Part shown: in pieces, positions 10,586-24,300 of the stretch
Position numbering within the stretch: position 1 is the first letter of the stretch
Layout: the number at the start of each line of letters is the position of its first letter
Assembly (NCBI RefSeq): GCF_000516985.1
Contig: NW_006917093.1
Location: forward strand, 4,030,001 to 4,094,000
DNA length: 64,000 bases
DNA from: Pestalotiopsis fici W106-1
Lineage: Eukaryota; Ascomycota; Sordariomycetes; Amphisphaeriales; Sporocadaceae
Direction of reading: 5' to 3'
Translations under genes and position numbers: made by a program
The notes under the pieces: model-generated
What the model saw: only the letters and a program-made list of their open reading frames with translations
Databases searched by the model: none
Told to the model about the DNA's origin: nothing

Positions 10586-13500
10586 AATGGTGTTTTGCTT
10601 TCGACTGGAGCTATGGAAGCAAATTTCTGCCAAGAAATTCCAATTCTATCCAATACGGAGAAAAGTTGGAAGCTGACGAATTGTCAAGAGCAAGGTTTAG
10701 AAATCCGGTATGCTGCAAGGTTGTCAAGCATGATAGCAGGGATGCAATTGCGGCTTTGCCAAAGGTTAGTCGGCGTATAAATGGGAATATTGAGGTAGTT
10801 GTGAAGTTGAGAATGAATATATATAGGTTCAGAAGATATAAGTTGGCCTGCAGAGCTGTCACTGCTTATAGGGGAAGCTGCTGGGTTCAATGCAGTGCCA
10901 AGAACTTATAGAAGAAATGAAGAGACAGAGGCAGAGGCTTGGAAGATGGTCGTGTGCACAGTGGTTTCTAGGGAGGGATGCGTAGACGGCCAGCAGCCCG
11001 TCAGAGACGTGATGATGTGGGTGAGATATATGGTATGGCGATATAACAAGGGACTTTTGGGTGAGTTGAGGTTGCACTAATCGCTGGTATGCTTAAAGGG
11101 GGCGAGAAGGAACGGGCGCTGCTCTTGACAACATACGTAGGACGACCGGGTAGGAAGATAAGACAAGGGCGGCTGAGTTGACGGATGGGATGCGGAATGC
11201 ATTGAATGGGACTCTCGAGGAAGCAGCTGCATCGCTGCAGAGTAGCGGCTTACCTTCTGTAACCAGAGCCGGCGGTCAAGGGAAGAGATTATGCACCTTG
11301 AGCCAGACGATTTCCCGTCTTGTCTGGCCGTGAACCACCGCCGACCAGCCAAGCAAGCTGTCTGCGTTTGCTCTTTGGTGTAGATGTCTGCAAAGGCCCA
11401 AGAATGGCGAGAATGACAGTGGCCCCCAGGGGTTCAGATATTGGTTGGTAGTAGCTGAGAGCAGCAGTAGTAGCAGCAGCTGCAAGGTCACACACACACG
11501 CACACGTCGTGCGACCGACGGGCGTTTCTTGGCCCTCAGTGGGCTCGGCGCGCGTGTGGTGGCACGTACGGGCCAAGGTAGTGGACTGACTAGTGGGGGG
11601 TGATGCGCTAGAAAGTTTGAAGACTGTTCGTCAAACAAGGTCGACGAGTCACGTCTTTGCAGTGCTCTTCTCTTTCCAGGGTGCTTTGTCTTGGCGCTGC
11701 GACTGGTTTGTGAAGCTGGCGAGGGAAAAGATGGAGAATATCTGAAGAAGCAAAGGGTGCGACAATGAAGATGAGGATATCAAAATCAATGCTGGTCCAC
11801 TGACGATGATATCAATTAAAACTCGGAAAAAATGTGAAGAAGAAAAACAACAACAATCCAAGAACCGTCTCTACTCTTGGTGGGCCGGGGGGCTTTGCTT
11901 TTTTCTGGTTGGACTGGCCGCAAACGAGAAGGACGCAGAATGACAGCGGAAAGTGAGAAGAAAAGAAAAAAAAGCTTGGCAACGGGCGGGCCAAGAATGG
12001 CTGTGTGAAGAGAGAGTTTATCAAATTTGCCCAAACAATGGGCAGGCAGTTCGGTTTCTGGTTGCGTTCATTCCCCCTAGACACACCAACAACGGTGGAT
12101 TATCATTTACCGTGTACACTGCGGTTGACACCCACCCACCAAAAAACGTATGCGCCTATGTAATTTCACCAGGTACGTATGTAATGCACCAGTCCAGGCA
12201 TGGCAATGTGCAGTACTGCTTAGCTCCGAGCTGGCCGAATCCAGGGCCAGACAATGATCCCTCCAACTGCCCTTTAGCTCCGGGGCTTTCGGTGTTCGGG
12301 TTGCTCATCTAGGTGATGAGAGAAGAACAATACATTTAACAAGGACAGAGGTTTGTTAATAATCAGAAGCGGTGCAAGGACCAGTTGAGTGATATAGGTT
12401 AGCTGTCTCCCTTCTATGTTTTTGTTTGATGCCTCGTCTCCCGGGAGAGGATGGAATATATGGCTAAATATTTCCCCCATTTTGTTTTCTCCCTCTTTCT
12501 TCTTTAATTTGCCCTCTCGTTTGTTTATTTTTTTTTTCGTCATTCATATCAAAGGTGGAGATTTCGGGTGCCATTGCGATCAATTTCACGCTACCTTCGC
12601 TCTGGACTACTACCGAGCTCCAATCCCCATCGGTCTTGCCGCATCTGTAAGCTGTAAACACTTTCCAAGGTCAGCACATTTGATGCATGCTGCTAGAGGT
12701 ACATTAGCGAGGACCTCCCCCGGGGGGTCTCCCCCAACCCGACAGACACCTTGAGCTTTTCTGGCTTGGACTATTCCACTACATCACCTCGACTACAGTG
12801 ATTGAATGCCGAGGATGGATCAAGTCCCATGCATCCCTCCTACATATATGCATCTCTTTTCCCACTTTGTCATCGCCAGCAGTATCCGGACGTCTGAAAC
12901 CACGCCACGTTCTTTGACAAGTCAGCAAACTCTGTTTAGCTCATTGAGAAGTCATGACAGGACAAACAGATCGCATCCATCGTCCATTATGATGATCTAA
13001 CTCCATTGCGCAGAAAGGCTGAGCAAAGGATGTGTTCCAACCCATGAATGAGGCGATACAGCTGGCTCCTATATCAGACCCATGATGTCACTGTATTTCT
13101 TGCCCAGGGGATTAACATGCCACACCCAACGTAATCCATCCCTTCACGGACATGGCCCCTCCTAGCACTCATGGCATGCGCAGAAGTGATAGGCAAAATG
13201 TCGCAGCAGCAAGACGGAATATCAAATGCAACGGCATTTCGCATATGCTGCGAGACTTCCGTGTCTAACCGTCGGCGACTGGTGAAACCTCCAATGAAAG
13301 TTGCATCCCATTGCACATGGGAGAATAAATGACTACTCATATTTTCCGATATGGCGTTTGCCGGTTACACTTGGTAGAGAGAGCTGCAGGGTACAGAACA
13401 ACCAATGGGGTTTTGCATATGACTGTCACACCACATCATTCATTGTCTTGCAAATACAGCACATATCGAGAGCGCTCGAGATGTCACGTCCTCTCCTGCC

Positions 13501-13713
13501 CTCAATACTTGGACCTGGACCGTACTTGTACATGATGTAGACAGTCTATAATAAGGGTCATCATCGTGAATTTCATTCTAGATTAGATCCATTGGGACCT
13601 TTTTATTTTGGTAATGCAGACAGACACTCCAATGTACGTGCTATAGTCAGTTCCTTGCGCCGGTCCTCGAGGTGGGATAATAAGGTGCTGTACGCCTTTT
13701 CCACCTCATTATA
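10586..13713. other. 3.1 kb gene-free region between TRK1 and SSL2
   Basis: No gene is supported on either strand. The stretch contains CT/GA-rich segments, a CA/CG-rich run at about 11487-11505 and several A- or T-rich tracts (for example around 11960-11975 and 12525-12540). The part next to 10586 is the likely promoter and 5' leader of TRK1. The part near 13713 is the 3' region of SSL2. Open frames of 90-120 codons (such as 11276-11638) are low-complexity and overlap one another. Confidence 0.5.
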
Positions 13714-16197
13714 TCATTGAGCGTTGGCCTTGTTTCTAGCAACCTCCCTGTAGTGCTTCTTGAAGAAGTCATTCTGTTTGGCGTTCTTCTTGAGCGCCTT
13801 GTTTGCACTCTTCCTCTGCTCCATATACGCCATGTCTTGTCCGCCGCTGAGTTCGCCCAGCGTGCCCGCCGTGCGTCTGACACCCTTTCTCCTACCCTTA
13901 TTCGCATAAAACAAATCATCTGTGGCATCTTCGTCGTCCATACCGCGCTTCGCCTCGGTGTCGACAATCACCTTTTGTAGCAGTTCCCGGCGCATCTGTG
14001 CAGAATTGAATACGAGTCCTTCCATCTTGTCCATGCCCGCCAGTTGCGTAATGACTTTGAAAGAATAGCCTTGGTCCACGAGGAAGGCCTGTCGCTTGGT
14101 TGAATAATACATTTCAGTCGTATCTTTGGAGACGAGTGAGTAGAAGAATGCGTTGAAACCCTCGTCATTTCGGCGCTTGGCTCGAAGAATACGTCCCAGT
14201 CGCTGGGCTTCTTGACGCCGGGATCCGTAGTGCGACGAGATTTGGATCAAGCAGGTGGCCTCTGGAAGATCTAGAGATGTGTCGCCGATTTTCGACAGAA
14301 ATACTGTCTTGACGTTGGGGTTGTGCATAAAGTTCTCTAGAATGTGCATACGCTCATTGTTGCCAGTGGCGCCGCAAATGTAAGCTTTGCCCAAGGCGAG
14401 TGCGACCTCTTTCAATGCGTAGACATTGTCCGAGAACACAATGATCTTGTCGCCGCGCTTCTCGTGGTAGTCAATGAGAAACTGGCAGGCCTGAATCTTT
14501 CGCGGGTTCATAATGTATAGGTTGGCTTTCAAGCCTCGGTCGTTGGTCCTCAAATACTCGTCGTAAAACTCCGTCGTCATTGGACACCAGACCTCGGCGC
14601 ATTGCACCTTCGCGATATGTCCCTGTTCAGACAGCTCCATCCAATTGGCTTCATATAACTTGGGGCCAATGAGAAAGTTGAGATCCTCAATCTTGTCATC
14701 CTCACGGAGAAGCGTAGCCGTCAGTCCCAGTTTGGCGTGGCTCTTGATGTGTGATGATACTTTGCGGAAGATGTTGGCGGGGACGACGTGAACCTCATCC
14801 AAAAGCATCAAACCCCACTCGCGCCCTGTCAAGAACTCCATCATCTTTGCCGAATCGTAGGCTCGCTTGCCGGATTGAGTGACCATGGGATATGTGGTGA
14901 CGATGATTCCGGTATTACCCTCGAATTTGTCCTTCTTCTCGGCAGTGAAGACTGTGATGTCCTTGGGGTGTATGTTGGACCATTTCAAGAACTCCTGACG
15001 CCATTGATGAGCAGACATGGTACTGGTACACAATACGATACACCCCTTCTTGATGGTGCAAGCAGCCGTGATACCCACGAGGGTCTTGCCAGCGCCACAA
15101 GGGAGCACAATGATACCGCTCTTTGCTCGACCGTTGCCAAACATCTTGCTGAGACTTTTCTCCTGATACGACCGGATTTGCGTGTTGGGCTTGAGATCGA
15201 TCTCAAGGTTGGCGTTTCGGTCGTCGTTACGAAAATCGTACTCCTCCAGAATGGGATATTGTATGGCTAAGCAGCGCTTCTGAATGGTCTCGACCTCGGT
15301 GTCGGGTATTTCGAAGGCGTGCACAGCCTCTTGATTGTCGTCATCGTCGTCCTCACGGAGCGCCTGCATCGCATTCTCCGTCTGAGCTTGCTCGGGAGGT
15401 ACATCCTCTGCCGTTTTCTGTTTGACCTGCTGCACACCAGCCGCATTTGACGTGCCAGGGATAACCACACTTGGCATGTTGGAAGTGGTGGTTGTGATGT
15501 CGGTTCCCTGGACTCGACATGGCCCGATGATCGGATCTTTGAGTAATCGTTGAAGGACCTCGGGATCATTGCTTTCGACGAAATACTTTGTGTTTTTGAT
15601 AACAAGTTTGACCTTGCCATACGCGGCAGTCGAGTTGGCTATGAAATTGCGGATCGAGCTCGGGAGTTCCGTTTTGGAGAATCGATCTAATGTGGCAATG
15701 ATGTCGCTAGCTTGCAGACCAACCGAGATGGCGGCGTACAGACTGTGGGTGGTGAGAGCATATTCGTGAAGGAACGTAGGGCGCGAAAGCGGCTCAGCGA
15801 CTGTGATGAGAAAGTCTTTCGCTGTCTCGGCAAGAGGGCTGAAGTTCTCCAGGATTATGCGCCCTCTTTGCGGATCGATCCATATGGGTCGATCTTTGTG
15901 ATCGGGCTTGAGCTGCAGGTAGGAGAAATCACGCCTTCCGTTTGTTCCGAAATGCCTACTGGCACCGTCCGTCGGACCTCTAACCGTATTATCTTGGTAG
16001 TGAGAGAGCGAAAACCGGTCGACGGCGCTCTGAATCTCTTCTTCGTTTGGCAGTTCGACCTGTCCTGGGGAATCGGCTTCGTCCTCGTCGCTATCGAGGT
16101 CTCGAGGCGTCGCTGGCCCTGGCGTCGAAGCTGCTGATACCCTGCCTGACTTTGCGACACCCAGCACGTTTGACGATGCTTTTCTCTTGGGCGGCAT
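13714..16197 (-). CDS. SSL2: TFIIH 3'-5' DNA helicase/translocase XPB (Ssl2/Rad25)
   Basis: An intronless frame encodes 827 residues, matching fungal XPB (yeast Ssl2 is 843). XPB is the translocase of TFIIH. It opens promoters for RNA polymerase II and acts in nucleotide excision repair. The N-terminal domain carries the family block '[19 protein letters not shown]' (about residues 103-121). The helicase core has Walker A 'LPCGAGKT' (Lys371), the DEVH box (467-470), 'TATLLRED' with the XPB-specific RED motif (about 498-500), and motif VI '[13 protein letters not shown]'. An acidic stretch lies near residue 283. The start ATG gives the basic 'MPPKRK' N-terminus usual in this family. All catalytic motifs are intact. 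Confidence 0.97.
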   Translation of the reverse strand: MPPKRKASSNVLGVAKSGRVSAASTPGPATPRDLDSDEDEADSPGQVELPNEEEIQSAVDRFSLSHYQDNTVRGPTDGASRHFGTNGRRDFSYLQLKPDHKDRPIWIDPQRGRIILENFSPLAETAKDFLITVAEPLSRPTFLHEYALTTHSLYAAISVGLQASDIIATLDRFSKTELPSSIRNFIANSTAAYGKVKLVIKNTKYFVESNDPEVLQRLLKDPIIGPCRVQGTDITTTTSNMPSVVIPGTSNAAGVQQVKQKTAEDVPPEQAQTENAMQALREDDDDDNQEAVHAFEIPDTEVETIQKRCLAIQYPILEEYDFRNDDRNANLEIDLKPNTQIRSYQEKSLSKMFGNGRAKSGIIVLPCGAGKTLVGITAACTIKKGCIVLCTSTMSAHQWRQEFLKWSNIHPKDITVFTAEKKDKFEGNTGIIVTTYPMVTQSGKRAYDSAKMMEFLTGREWGLMLLDEVHVVPANIFRKVSSHIKSHAKLGLTATLLREDDKIEDLNFLIGPKLYEANWMELSEQGHIAKVQCAEVWCPMTTEFYDEYLRTNDRGLKANLYIMNPRKIQACQFLIDYHEKRGDKIIVFSDNVYALKEVALALGKAYICGATGNNERMHILENFMHNPNVKTVFLSKIGDTSLDLPEATCLIQISSHYGSRRQEAQRLGRILRAKRRNDEGFNAFFYSLVSKDTTEMYYSTKRQAFLVDQGYSFKVITQLAGMDKMEGLVFNSAQMRRELLQKVIVDTEAKRGMDDEDATDDLFYANKGRRKGVRRTAGTLGELSGGQDMAYMEQRKSANKALKKNAKQNDFFKKHYREVARNKANAQ

Positions 16198-17222
16198 AGT
16201 GAAGATGCCTCGAGGTAGAGTTTGTGCTCCTGACGAGTCGAGTGATGAAACAAGTTGATTGAGGCGGATGAATGAGCAGGCTCCAGTGGCTTTGGCAAGT
16301 TAGGTAATGTAGCAGTGGGGCTCGGCTTTAGTCGACATGCAGCAAGCTGACCAATCGGTAGACTACCATTAGAATATGCAAGCTAATGAAGGGGCCCCAT
16401 TTATAATATTCCCAGATGTACCGAAGAACCACTTCGTACTTTGAGCCCCGTAACGAACGACCAATGGTAAGAATGTCAACTCAAGAGATATCCCTACATG
16501 TGCCTTTCACGATTATAGTTCTTCGTTTATGAGCTGCCGCGATCATCAGTTCTCATATTGGATTCATTCGTCTCGAAAATTCAAGTTCCGTTCCACCAAT
16601 TGATCAAAGATAGTTATCGTCCGCTCCATTAACAATTTGGAGTTGCCGTCACCAGTCTCATAGACTAGGCCAACATAATTCTTCGATATCACGCTTCACG
16701 AATTGACCTTGCAAAATTTGGCCAGAGGGGTGGGGAAAGGGTTCCGAAGAAACTTTGCATGACAAAGCATGATGGTTTGTGCCGCACGATGACGAGGCTC
16801 TACAATCCTCTCTAAGGGTATCTATCACATCTGCACCGTACCAGCAAAGCTCTAAAGCAGTCGCACAGTCTGACTCCTATGCTCACACTCCACCCTTGTC
16901 TTCCCCTCTTCTCTCGACAGAGTATGCTTCCTCTGAGCCTCTCTGATCCTTCATCAGAGTATCTCAATCTGCGGTCACTTCCCAATATCTCCACAGCATT
17001 CTGAGCATGTTCATAAAGGGAGGCAATCTGAATGATGTTCAGGGCCTAAACTCACAGACCAACTGCTGATATGGCATACTGCCACATTCCTTCATAATGA
17101 CAACTTCTTCACTCTCGTTTAGACAGCCCTGGACCAACAGTCTCCCACGGTCTTCAGCAAAACTATGATATGGGTGACGCCAATCTGATTGGTTTAGGCG
17201 ATGCTTCGTCGCTCGATGGCTT
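16198..17222. other. Intergenic region between SSL2 and PUS7
   Basis: This is about 1 kb with no supported gene. It should contain the SSL2 promoter (towards 16198) and the PUS7 3' untranslated region (towards 17222). Short frames on both strands show no features. Confidence 0.5.
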
Positions 17223-20171
17223 CTAGCCCTGGAGTTCGCGGAGCACCATCGTGGCATATGCGCTCGAGCCAAGAGAGAACTTCAGAACAACGGCGATCTT
17301 TTGATCCTCTACTGGAAGCAGAGTCTTGTCTTGCTGCCCTGGGCTCTGCGCGCTCTCAACCCTTGACGGCTTTCCAACATGACTTGCCAAAGGAGCGTCA
17401 GCCATAGGGGTGTCTATAGGAGCTGACTGCGGAACACCCTCAGCGGCCGGCTTGTCAGATGGCTCACATTCCGATTCGACCTTGGTGACAGCTGACTGTC
17501 CGGGTTGTTGAGTATCCTGGGGTGTCTTGCGGTTGGTTTTGTCAGTATTGAAAAATCGAAAAAGATTGCCGATGGTTGCGTCGTAGAGCTGCAAAAGAAC
17601 TTTCTTGAAGCGCGCCACCCAGGTCGACTCAACGTTAACAATATTTGGCGTACTAACCTCCAATGTGGATAGATCCTTGACATCATCATGTTGGTTCGAT
17701 GCTTCAACCTGTGCCGTACTACCAATCTGAGCTTCAATCATGTCAGTACTAGTATCGACTTTTACCCTCTTGTTGCTTCCATCAGTGGAAGTCTGAACCC
17801 AGGTGTCGTTCAGGCGGGATCCTGACTGGTTAGCCTCCATGTCTTCGGCCTTGCGTCTCTGCGCAGCTGCAAGTTTGACCTTGGCTTCGTTGCGCTCGTC
17901 TTCTCCAACGTTTTGTGCAAATGATTTCCAGCCTGCCGATGAGTTTCCTTGGCCATCTACTGCAGCTTCGGCACGTGCCGCGGCCTGTCGAGCCTTGATG
18001 AGGTCAAGATCTGTCGGAACTAGTTGATCATGGTCATGGCCGTAGCTATGGACGCTACCCGACGGCGAACCAATGAATCCACCCATGAACTTGCGGTAGT
18101 CTCCTGTCAGGCTAAACGCCTTTTGTACGCGATGCATGTTTTGAGGGTCAAGGCCGCCATTCTCCTCCCTACCCATGAATTCCTTGTAGAAATCTCCAAT
18201 CTCATTGTCGGGATAGATCACATCTGTGCCAGGGATAGACAGCACAACGTCCTGTATGGAATAGCGCCCGCTTGCAACGTCCTCAGCAGTGAGTACGCGG
18301 ACATTCGGTTTCGAGCCATCGTCACTTTGGGCAGCTTCTGCCAGATGAATGTTTTCCTCATCAAGATCCTCCTTGGCAGGAGCCTTCTGAGTGTCATCTG
18401 CCAAGGCGAATACAAGGTCTCCCTTGACCACGTTTTTGCCGAACAGTTCCCAGCGCTTACTTGCGGCAAAGTTCCAGACAAGGGACTGGTAAGCGTGCAG
18501 ATACATATTGCGCATGTTCCTGGTGATAGCAAGAACTGCCCCGTGGTAGTCGGTGGGCTGCTTGCTCAGGTGTTTGAGGATCGCAAACTCGGTATTGCAT
18601 CTTCTCGGAAGAGCCTTGGCGGCTGCATCAGCATCGTTACCGTCTTTGTATTTGGCCAAGGCTTTGGCACGATACATGTCGGTCAGGCGGTTGTTGTCAT
18701 CTTGCAGGGTGTTCGGGTCCATGGTTGCCAGCTCAGAGTCGTAGGAAAGCAAGTCGTGGATGACACCTTTCAAGTCTCCCTGCAGAATCTTCATGCCAAT
18801 GGTCTGTGTGCCAATCTCGTAGGTTCCGAAGCGTTGGGTACCAAAGTAGTTGATGAAGCCGTGCTGGCTGATATCTGCAAGCGCCCGGTCAAGAGTGGAC
18901 TGGGCGATCTCGAGCCGACGATCGAGGGATTCATTCTCAGCGCCCTGGAAGGTGCAATCCTTCAAGACAATAGTGAACTCGTTACCGTTGTGGCAGCCAA
19001 GATACAAATCCTTGTCTGAGAACTTGAAGTCGCCGATTGCGAGGCCTCGTAACTTGGCATTGGCGGAAATGACCTTTTTGGGATCACGACCGCGAATGCT
19101 CACGCGTTGAACAGTGACCGCACGACGATCTTTTGTTCCTGCCGTGCTGAAGAAGTTTGGCCTCATGCCTAAAGCTGTGGCGAGAATGTTGATCGCTTCC
19201 ATTGTATCCTTGTTCTCTTTGTAGAGGGAGAAATGCAAAAATTTGCCAATCTTGACTTGATTGGCCTGATTGTTGCGATTGCGGTTATCTGCGCGAGTTC
19301 CCCATCGTGACTTACGCGGCGGCTGTGCTCTTGCCACAATGATGCCGTCGTGGTTGGTCTCTGTCTCGATCTTGGACGAGAAAATACGGCGGATTTCCTA
19401 AGGTGCGATTTAGCCATGAATAGAACCAAGTATTGCTTTTTTTAAAACTCACTGCATGCAAAGGGCCCCGGACTGATCTCTCAATCTGAGGAAACTTGAC
19501 GAGGCCATGAGTTTGAGGTCTGGCCTCGGGATCAGCGAGCACCTTTTTGAAAAGGGCTACCAGCTCTTCAGTTACATCTGAGCCCAGAGATTCCTTCAGC
19601 TTTTCAAGATCGGAAGCAGCAATCTCTCCATCAGCAGTGTCTGTCTTCTCAGGAGCACCTTCTGTGGCCTTGGCGGCAGACTCGGTCGCCTGGTCTTTGA
19701 GAGTGGTGCTATCTTCACCGCTGTTTTGTGTAGGTTGACCGTCCTGAGACTCTGTTGAAGTAGCAGCACCATTTTCTTTGGGCTTTGCTGTACCTGGAGC
19801 CTGTCCAGATGAAGCAGCTTCTCCGTTCTTTCTTGCTTCCTATACTCGCTATTAGTAACCGTACAGATTCTTCACCCCTTTGGAAATGATACAACATACA
19901 GCTCTCTCGTAGTCACGGGCATTGGTGAAATAGTCCTTCAAGTGAACCACTTCCCCAGCCTCGCTGATCTCGTGAACCTGGAAGTCGGTGAATCTGTACA
20001 AACTTAGCTTCACATCGCACAAGAACATTTGGCAACTTCTCACCTCTTTCGAAGGACACCTGTCCAGCCTTGGTCCTTTGGGGAAACAAAGTGCAGAATG
20101 CCAACTTTGCGTTCCAGTGAGCCGCGAAGCTCAGGGTCGTTGCCCTGAGTCATGGCGGTATGTGTCGCCAT
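17223..20171 (-). CDS. PUS7: tRNA/mRNA pseudouridine synthase, TruD/Pus7 family
   Basis: Four exons (20171-20044, 19993-19900, 19839-19453, 19397-17223) join in phase to give 927 residues. Pus7 converts uridine to pseudouridine at U13 and U35 of tRNAs, in U2 snRNA and in mRNAs. The N-terminal part has 'KRFTDFQVHEIS' (residues ~42-54) and 'GEVVHL'. The catalytic motif 'AGTKDRRAVTVQR' in exon 4 places the catalytic Asp near residue 293. 'YFGTQRFG' and 'LHAYQSLVWNFAAS' mark the TRUD domain, and 'LKFSLGSSAYATMVLRELQ' ends the protein as in the family. An Ala/Glu-rich linker of about 90 residues lies in exon 3. A low-complexity stretch of about 200 residues is inserted before the final conserved motif. 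Both are longer than in yeast Pus7 (676 residues). Confidence 0.95.
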
Positions 20172-21340
20172 CTTGATGGAAAATTATGCCAAGGCGTCTC
20201 GTGGGTGTAGAGACAAGCTTTGGAGGATTACAAGTCTGAACAGAAAGTTGAGTCCAATGTTGTGTGTGGTGTTTGCAGTGGTGGGGTGAAATTGGAAGCC
20301 CGTTTGACTTGAGACGCCGCGACTGTAAGAAGAATTAAAATGAAGTGTCCGTGACTCCAGCCTCAATGGATGAATATCTCTTCGAGTTGCTGGAAAAGAG
20401 GAAGAAGATGGAAACGAAGGCTATCCTCCCACTTTCACCGGCTCCAACCGTCAACTGGGAAACAGCGCGGCGAAATTTGGTCCTTAGACGTTGTGTTGTA
20501 TCAAATTGAAGCTGGTGGATGAAGGAAAGTTCTGATGCGTTTAGCGCTAGTGTTTGCAACTATGGATGGGATTTGTGGCGGCTAGGTACAAAGTAGCCAG
20601 CCGCTAGTCAAGCCGTGCGGCCACCAAACGGCGGGCGCTAAAACACCCGACTGGCCGGGAGGCGACTGCCTAGCATCGATTAATAAATCTTGACCACATA
20701 CGTAAATTGTTACTCGAATGTATAATCTGTCCATTTACTCGTGTCCTATCGGTAGAACGGCGATAGTAGCGTCGTAATCCCTAATGCATCATTGGCGAAT
20801 ACATGTGCGCAGAAAGCATCTTCTGTAGTCAACATAAATCTATTAAACCTCGCCGCTCTACGGGCTTCCCGGGTGGCATGTTCATGGCTATCCTCATCAT
20901 CGACAAAGATGGGATTGCATCTCTCGAGCATCCGCCATATTCTGCACTCTGCCCATGCAAATGTACCTTTGCTGATGAATGCCCCTTTCCTGCTGGATAG
21001 TCTATCTGCCCCAGCATACATTTATCTTGCAAATTGATTGGAAAAAAAATGATGACCTATGCTGTTATCAATGGTATCTTGAAGCTATCTAGAATAACAC
21101 ACATTATGATGTAACATCCAGACTCCCGCCATGAAGAGTCTCCTCTTTGACTGTATATGAAACAAAAATGCTGTTCCGAACTTGTATCCAAAACACCATG
21201 CTGGAGACCAATTCGTCGCTATCTGTCGTGAAACATGCATCATATCCAAAAGGTCGCTTGCTTTCCATGTTATACAAAATCCATCGTGAAGACTTCACCG
21301 TTCATACGCTGAACATCTGGCGCCATGCTTGTATCGTCGA
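20172..21340. other. Intergenic region between PUS7 and BCK1
   Basis: No gene is firmly supported. Frames of 81-91 codons overlap on opposite strands at 20746-21037, and neither has a recognisable domain. The end near 20172 is the PUS7 promoter and leader. The end near 21340 is the BCK1 3' region. Confidence 0.45.
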
Positions 21341-24300
21341 CTAGTTATACGTTCCACGGATCTTGGCATAAAGATCCGTATCAAAGAAATTGTAGTCCTC
21401 CTGTAACTCGCAGAACTCATGCTGCATGAGAAGACGCTCTGCTGTGGGTCGCTCTCCGGGATCGCTGTTGCTCAGGTTAGTCAGGTTTGAAAGCATCAAG
21501 AACATGGCAAAGACTTACACCGTGAAACAATCCAACATGAAGCCCAGTGCGTAAGGGCTGATAGCTTCGCGCACCTCGTCGGCAATCGGCGGTGTCTCTC
21601 CGTTTGCGATTTTGTAAATGGCACCAACTGCCTCTTCCCTACTCCATGGTCGACGGCCTGCAAACATCTCAAGGACGACACAACCAAGGGACCATATGTC
21701 AACCTTGGCGCTGTAACCTTCGCCTTGGGACCGGATCACTTCGGGGGCCATCCAGAACACAGAACCCTGCATGCTGTTTGTTTTGTCGTTGCCGTAAATG
21801 TCATCCGTCTTCTTGGAGATGCCAAAATCAGAAATCTTGCATGTACCGTCCAAGTCGAGCAAGATATTGTCGGCCTTTAGATCTCTGTGCAGAATACCCT
21901 CCCGGTGAAGATACGCCAGACCGGAGAGAGCTTGGCGTGTGAGAGAACTAACGACTGGTTCTTCAAACTTGCCGTGCTTACGCAAGCAAGAACCAATGGA
22001 ACCACCAGAAATATACTCCAAGAAGATGCTGATGCTGGTCTCCTTTCTTTCGCAACCAAGGTATTGCACAATGTTCACATGATCGAGATATTGCATGGTC
22101 TCGATCTCCGTGTTGAGGGCGGCAACGAGCTCGCGCATTTTGTTGCTATCGCCAGCGGCGGCTCTTGGATTGACCTCAACTTCCTTGACGGCCAAGAATT
22201 CTCCCGTGGTGGCATTCATACCCAGATAGACGCGGCCGTACGTTCCTTTGCCGATTAGCTCACCCTTGAACCACCGGAAGGTAGTCTGCCGTTTGGGAAG
22301 AGTATCTTGGGGAATCTGTGGCATAATGTCAATCATTGACCCGCGCTCAGGGCGAATTTGCACAACGTTTGCACCAAACATCTTGGTGCTCTTGCGACGT
22401 TGGATTGCAGAGCTCGCGCCTCCCATACCAGACGCAGTCGAGGCAGTAGTGTACCGCTTATTAGCTTCATGTGCACCGCGAGCAACTTCACGAATAGACT
22501 TCATACGTCCAAGTCCCCCCGAGCGCCTGCCCACATTGCGTTGCGCAACAGATGCAATTGAGACAGGTCTTTGCTCCAGAGCTTTGAGCGTTGACTCATC
22601 TGATCCAAGCGTGTCATTATCGCTGTAGACTGATGACCGCGCCGTCTCAGTCCCGTGCAACGGGAGTTGCAAGGACTCGTTGCTAGCTGCCCTGGAGGCT
22701 TCCACGCCTTGATTTGGGGTATTGACAAATGCTGGCGAGCGAGGCGAAGGAACGTCTTGCAGTGATGCCTCATCTAGTACAGGTTCATCAAGATCAACTT
22801 CAGGGAAGAAGGCATCAAGGTTTTCAAGCAAAGCCTCTGCAGGGGGGCGGTTGGCCCAGACGTCCCGCTCAATAAAAGATTTGCGCCGTCCGAGTTTACC
22901 GTCGTCGGATTCCCTTGAATCCGACTGGGGAGTTGCTGGAGTCCGACGCTGGAAACTCTTTGCACTCCTCATACTGCCATCATCCTCCTCCAGGTCCGGT
23001 ATCCTGGGACCGGGAGAGCCGAATGAAACAGATACTTGTTTCTTGGATCGCGTTGTGTTGAGCGTCAAACTTGGTTTCTAGATTCAGGTCAGCATGTCTT
23101 ACTCGAGTACTGCATTCCACCGGGGTTTCGTACCTTGGTAGAAGGCTGCCGACCTCTGACGGGGACAGCAAACAAACCATCATCCGAATCATCGCCCGAA
23201 GAGTCGTCCTTCTGCGCGACAGAAGTTGTCGGTTGGGCAAATTGCACGTCCGTCTCAGTGAAGTCCACATCAGGTCCATGGGATTTGCGACGTTGAGGTT
23301 CTGGCCTGACGTCGTTGCTGGACGGGTGCGCCGAGTTGGGGCTAAGGTCTCCGGGTGATGGCGCTCGTTGTGCTGCATCACGCACTTTAGCAAGGGGTCC
23401 ATATTCAGGTTTGGATTTGTTTCCATTCACAGGCGTGCCGCCGGGCGAGTAGTCCGGAACGGTAAATGCAAGGTCTCCACGGCTCCATGTGAGAGTCCCG
23501 GGGGACCCAGATCGCGGACTACTGCGACCCGAAGCAGTCTGGTCAAAGTCAACCGTTGCCATGGCTCGCTTACCTCGTACTTCATCATATGCAGCTCCTG
23601 CTGAGGCTCCGGATATATTCCTGGCTGGCGATACAGGTTTCTGGTGCCGGTTATTTTGTGTGGGCCGACCAAAGTGGCTGAGCGCGCTGCCCATGCCAAC
23701 CAAAGCGCCTAGGGCTGAGGTTTGGGGTTCTCTTGTGGCAGTGGCGGGCCGCCGCTGTGACATTTCTTGAGAGGTGTCATTTGTTGATGTAGTCGGCCTT
23801 CTGGGGCTGGGGTACCCATCAAAACTGCTCTGGGATTGCCGCATCTGATGCCCGCTCTTCTTACTCAATGAATTGGCCTTGATGAGCGTGGCAGTCTCGA
23901 CGCCTGGGGGTGCCGGGGCGCGACGTTGTGGGAAGAGATTATCGGGCTTCTTTTCCTCATATGGCGAGTTACGAGGCTGATCAAAGTCGACGTTTCTGCC
24001 CACAATACCGAATTGAGAGCTGTTCTCCTGCGGCGATGACTTTTCGAGCGCCTGCTTTCTCCTGGCCAAGTAGGCAGCTTGCTGCTTTTCAACACCCAAC
24101 TTGTAGTCGTTGGCTCTTTGTGCCAATTCATTGGGATCTGGCCCGTTCCCACTTACTGTGTCGACACGGGAGGCCGGCGGCGACGAACTAGAGCGTTCCC
24201 GCTGCCCGTCAAGACGTGCATACGCTTCATCGTCCATGGAGTTTGCTGGTAGTGCATATCCCGGGGTTAGTGACTCGGGAATCGAATTGTGTATTGCTGG

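Noticed and set aside
10586..10633. Sixteen-codon upstream extension of TRK1
   Set aside because: The extension starts with TTG, not ATG; the first ATG is at 10585.
11276..11638. 120-codon minus-strand frame upstream of TRK1
   Set aside because: It is low-complexity Leu/Ser sequence overlapped by another frame, with no splice signals or domain.
18024..19019. 331-codon open frame on the plus strand
   Set aside because: It lies antisense to the conserved TRUD domain of PUS7 and has no features of its own. Codon bias of the real gene explains it.
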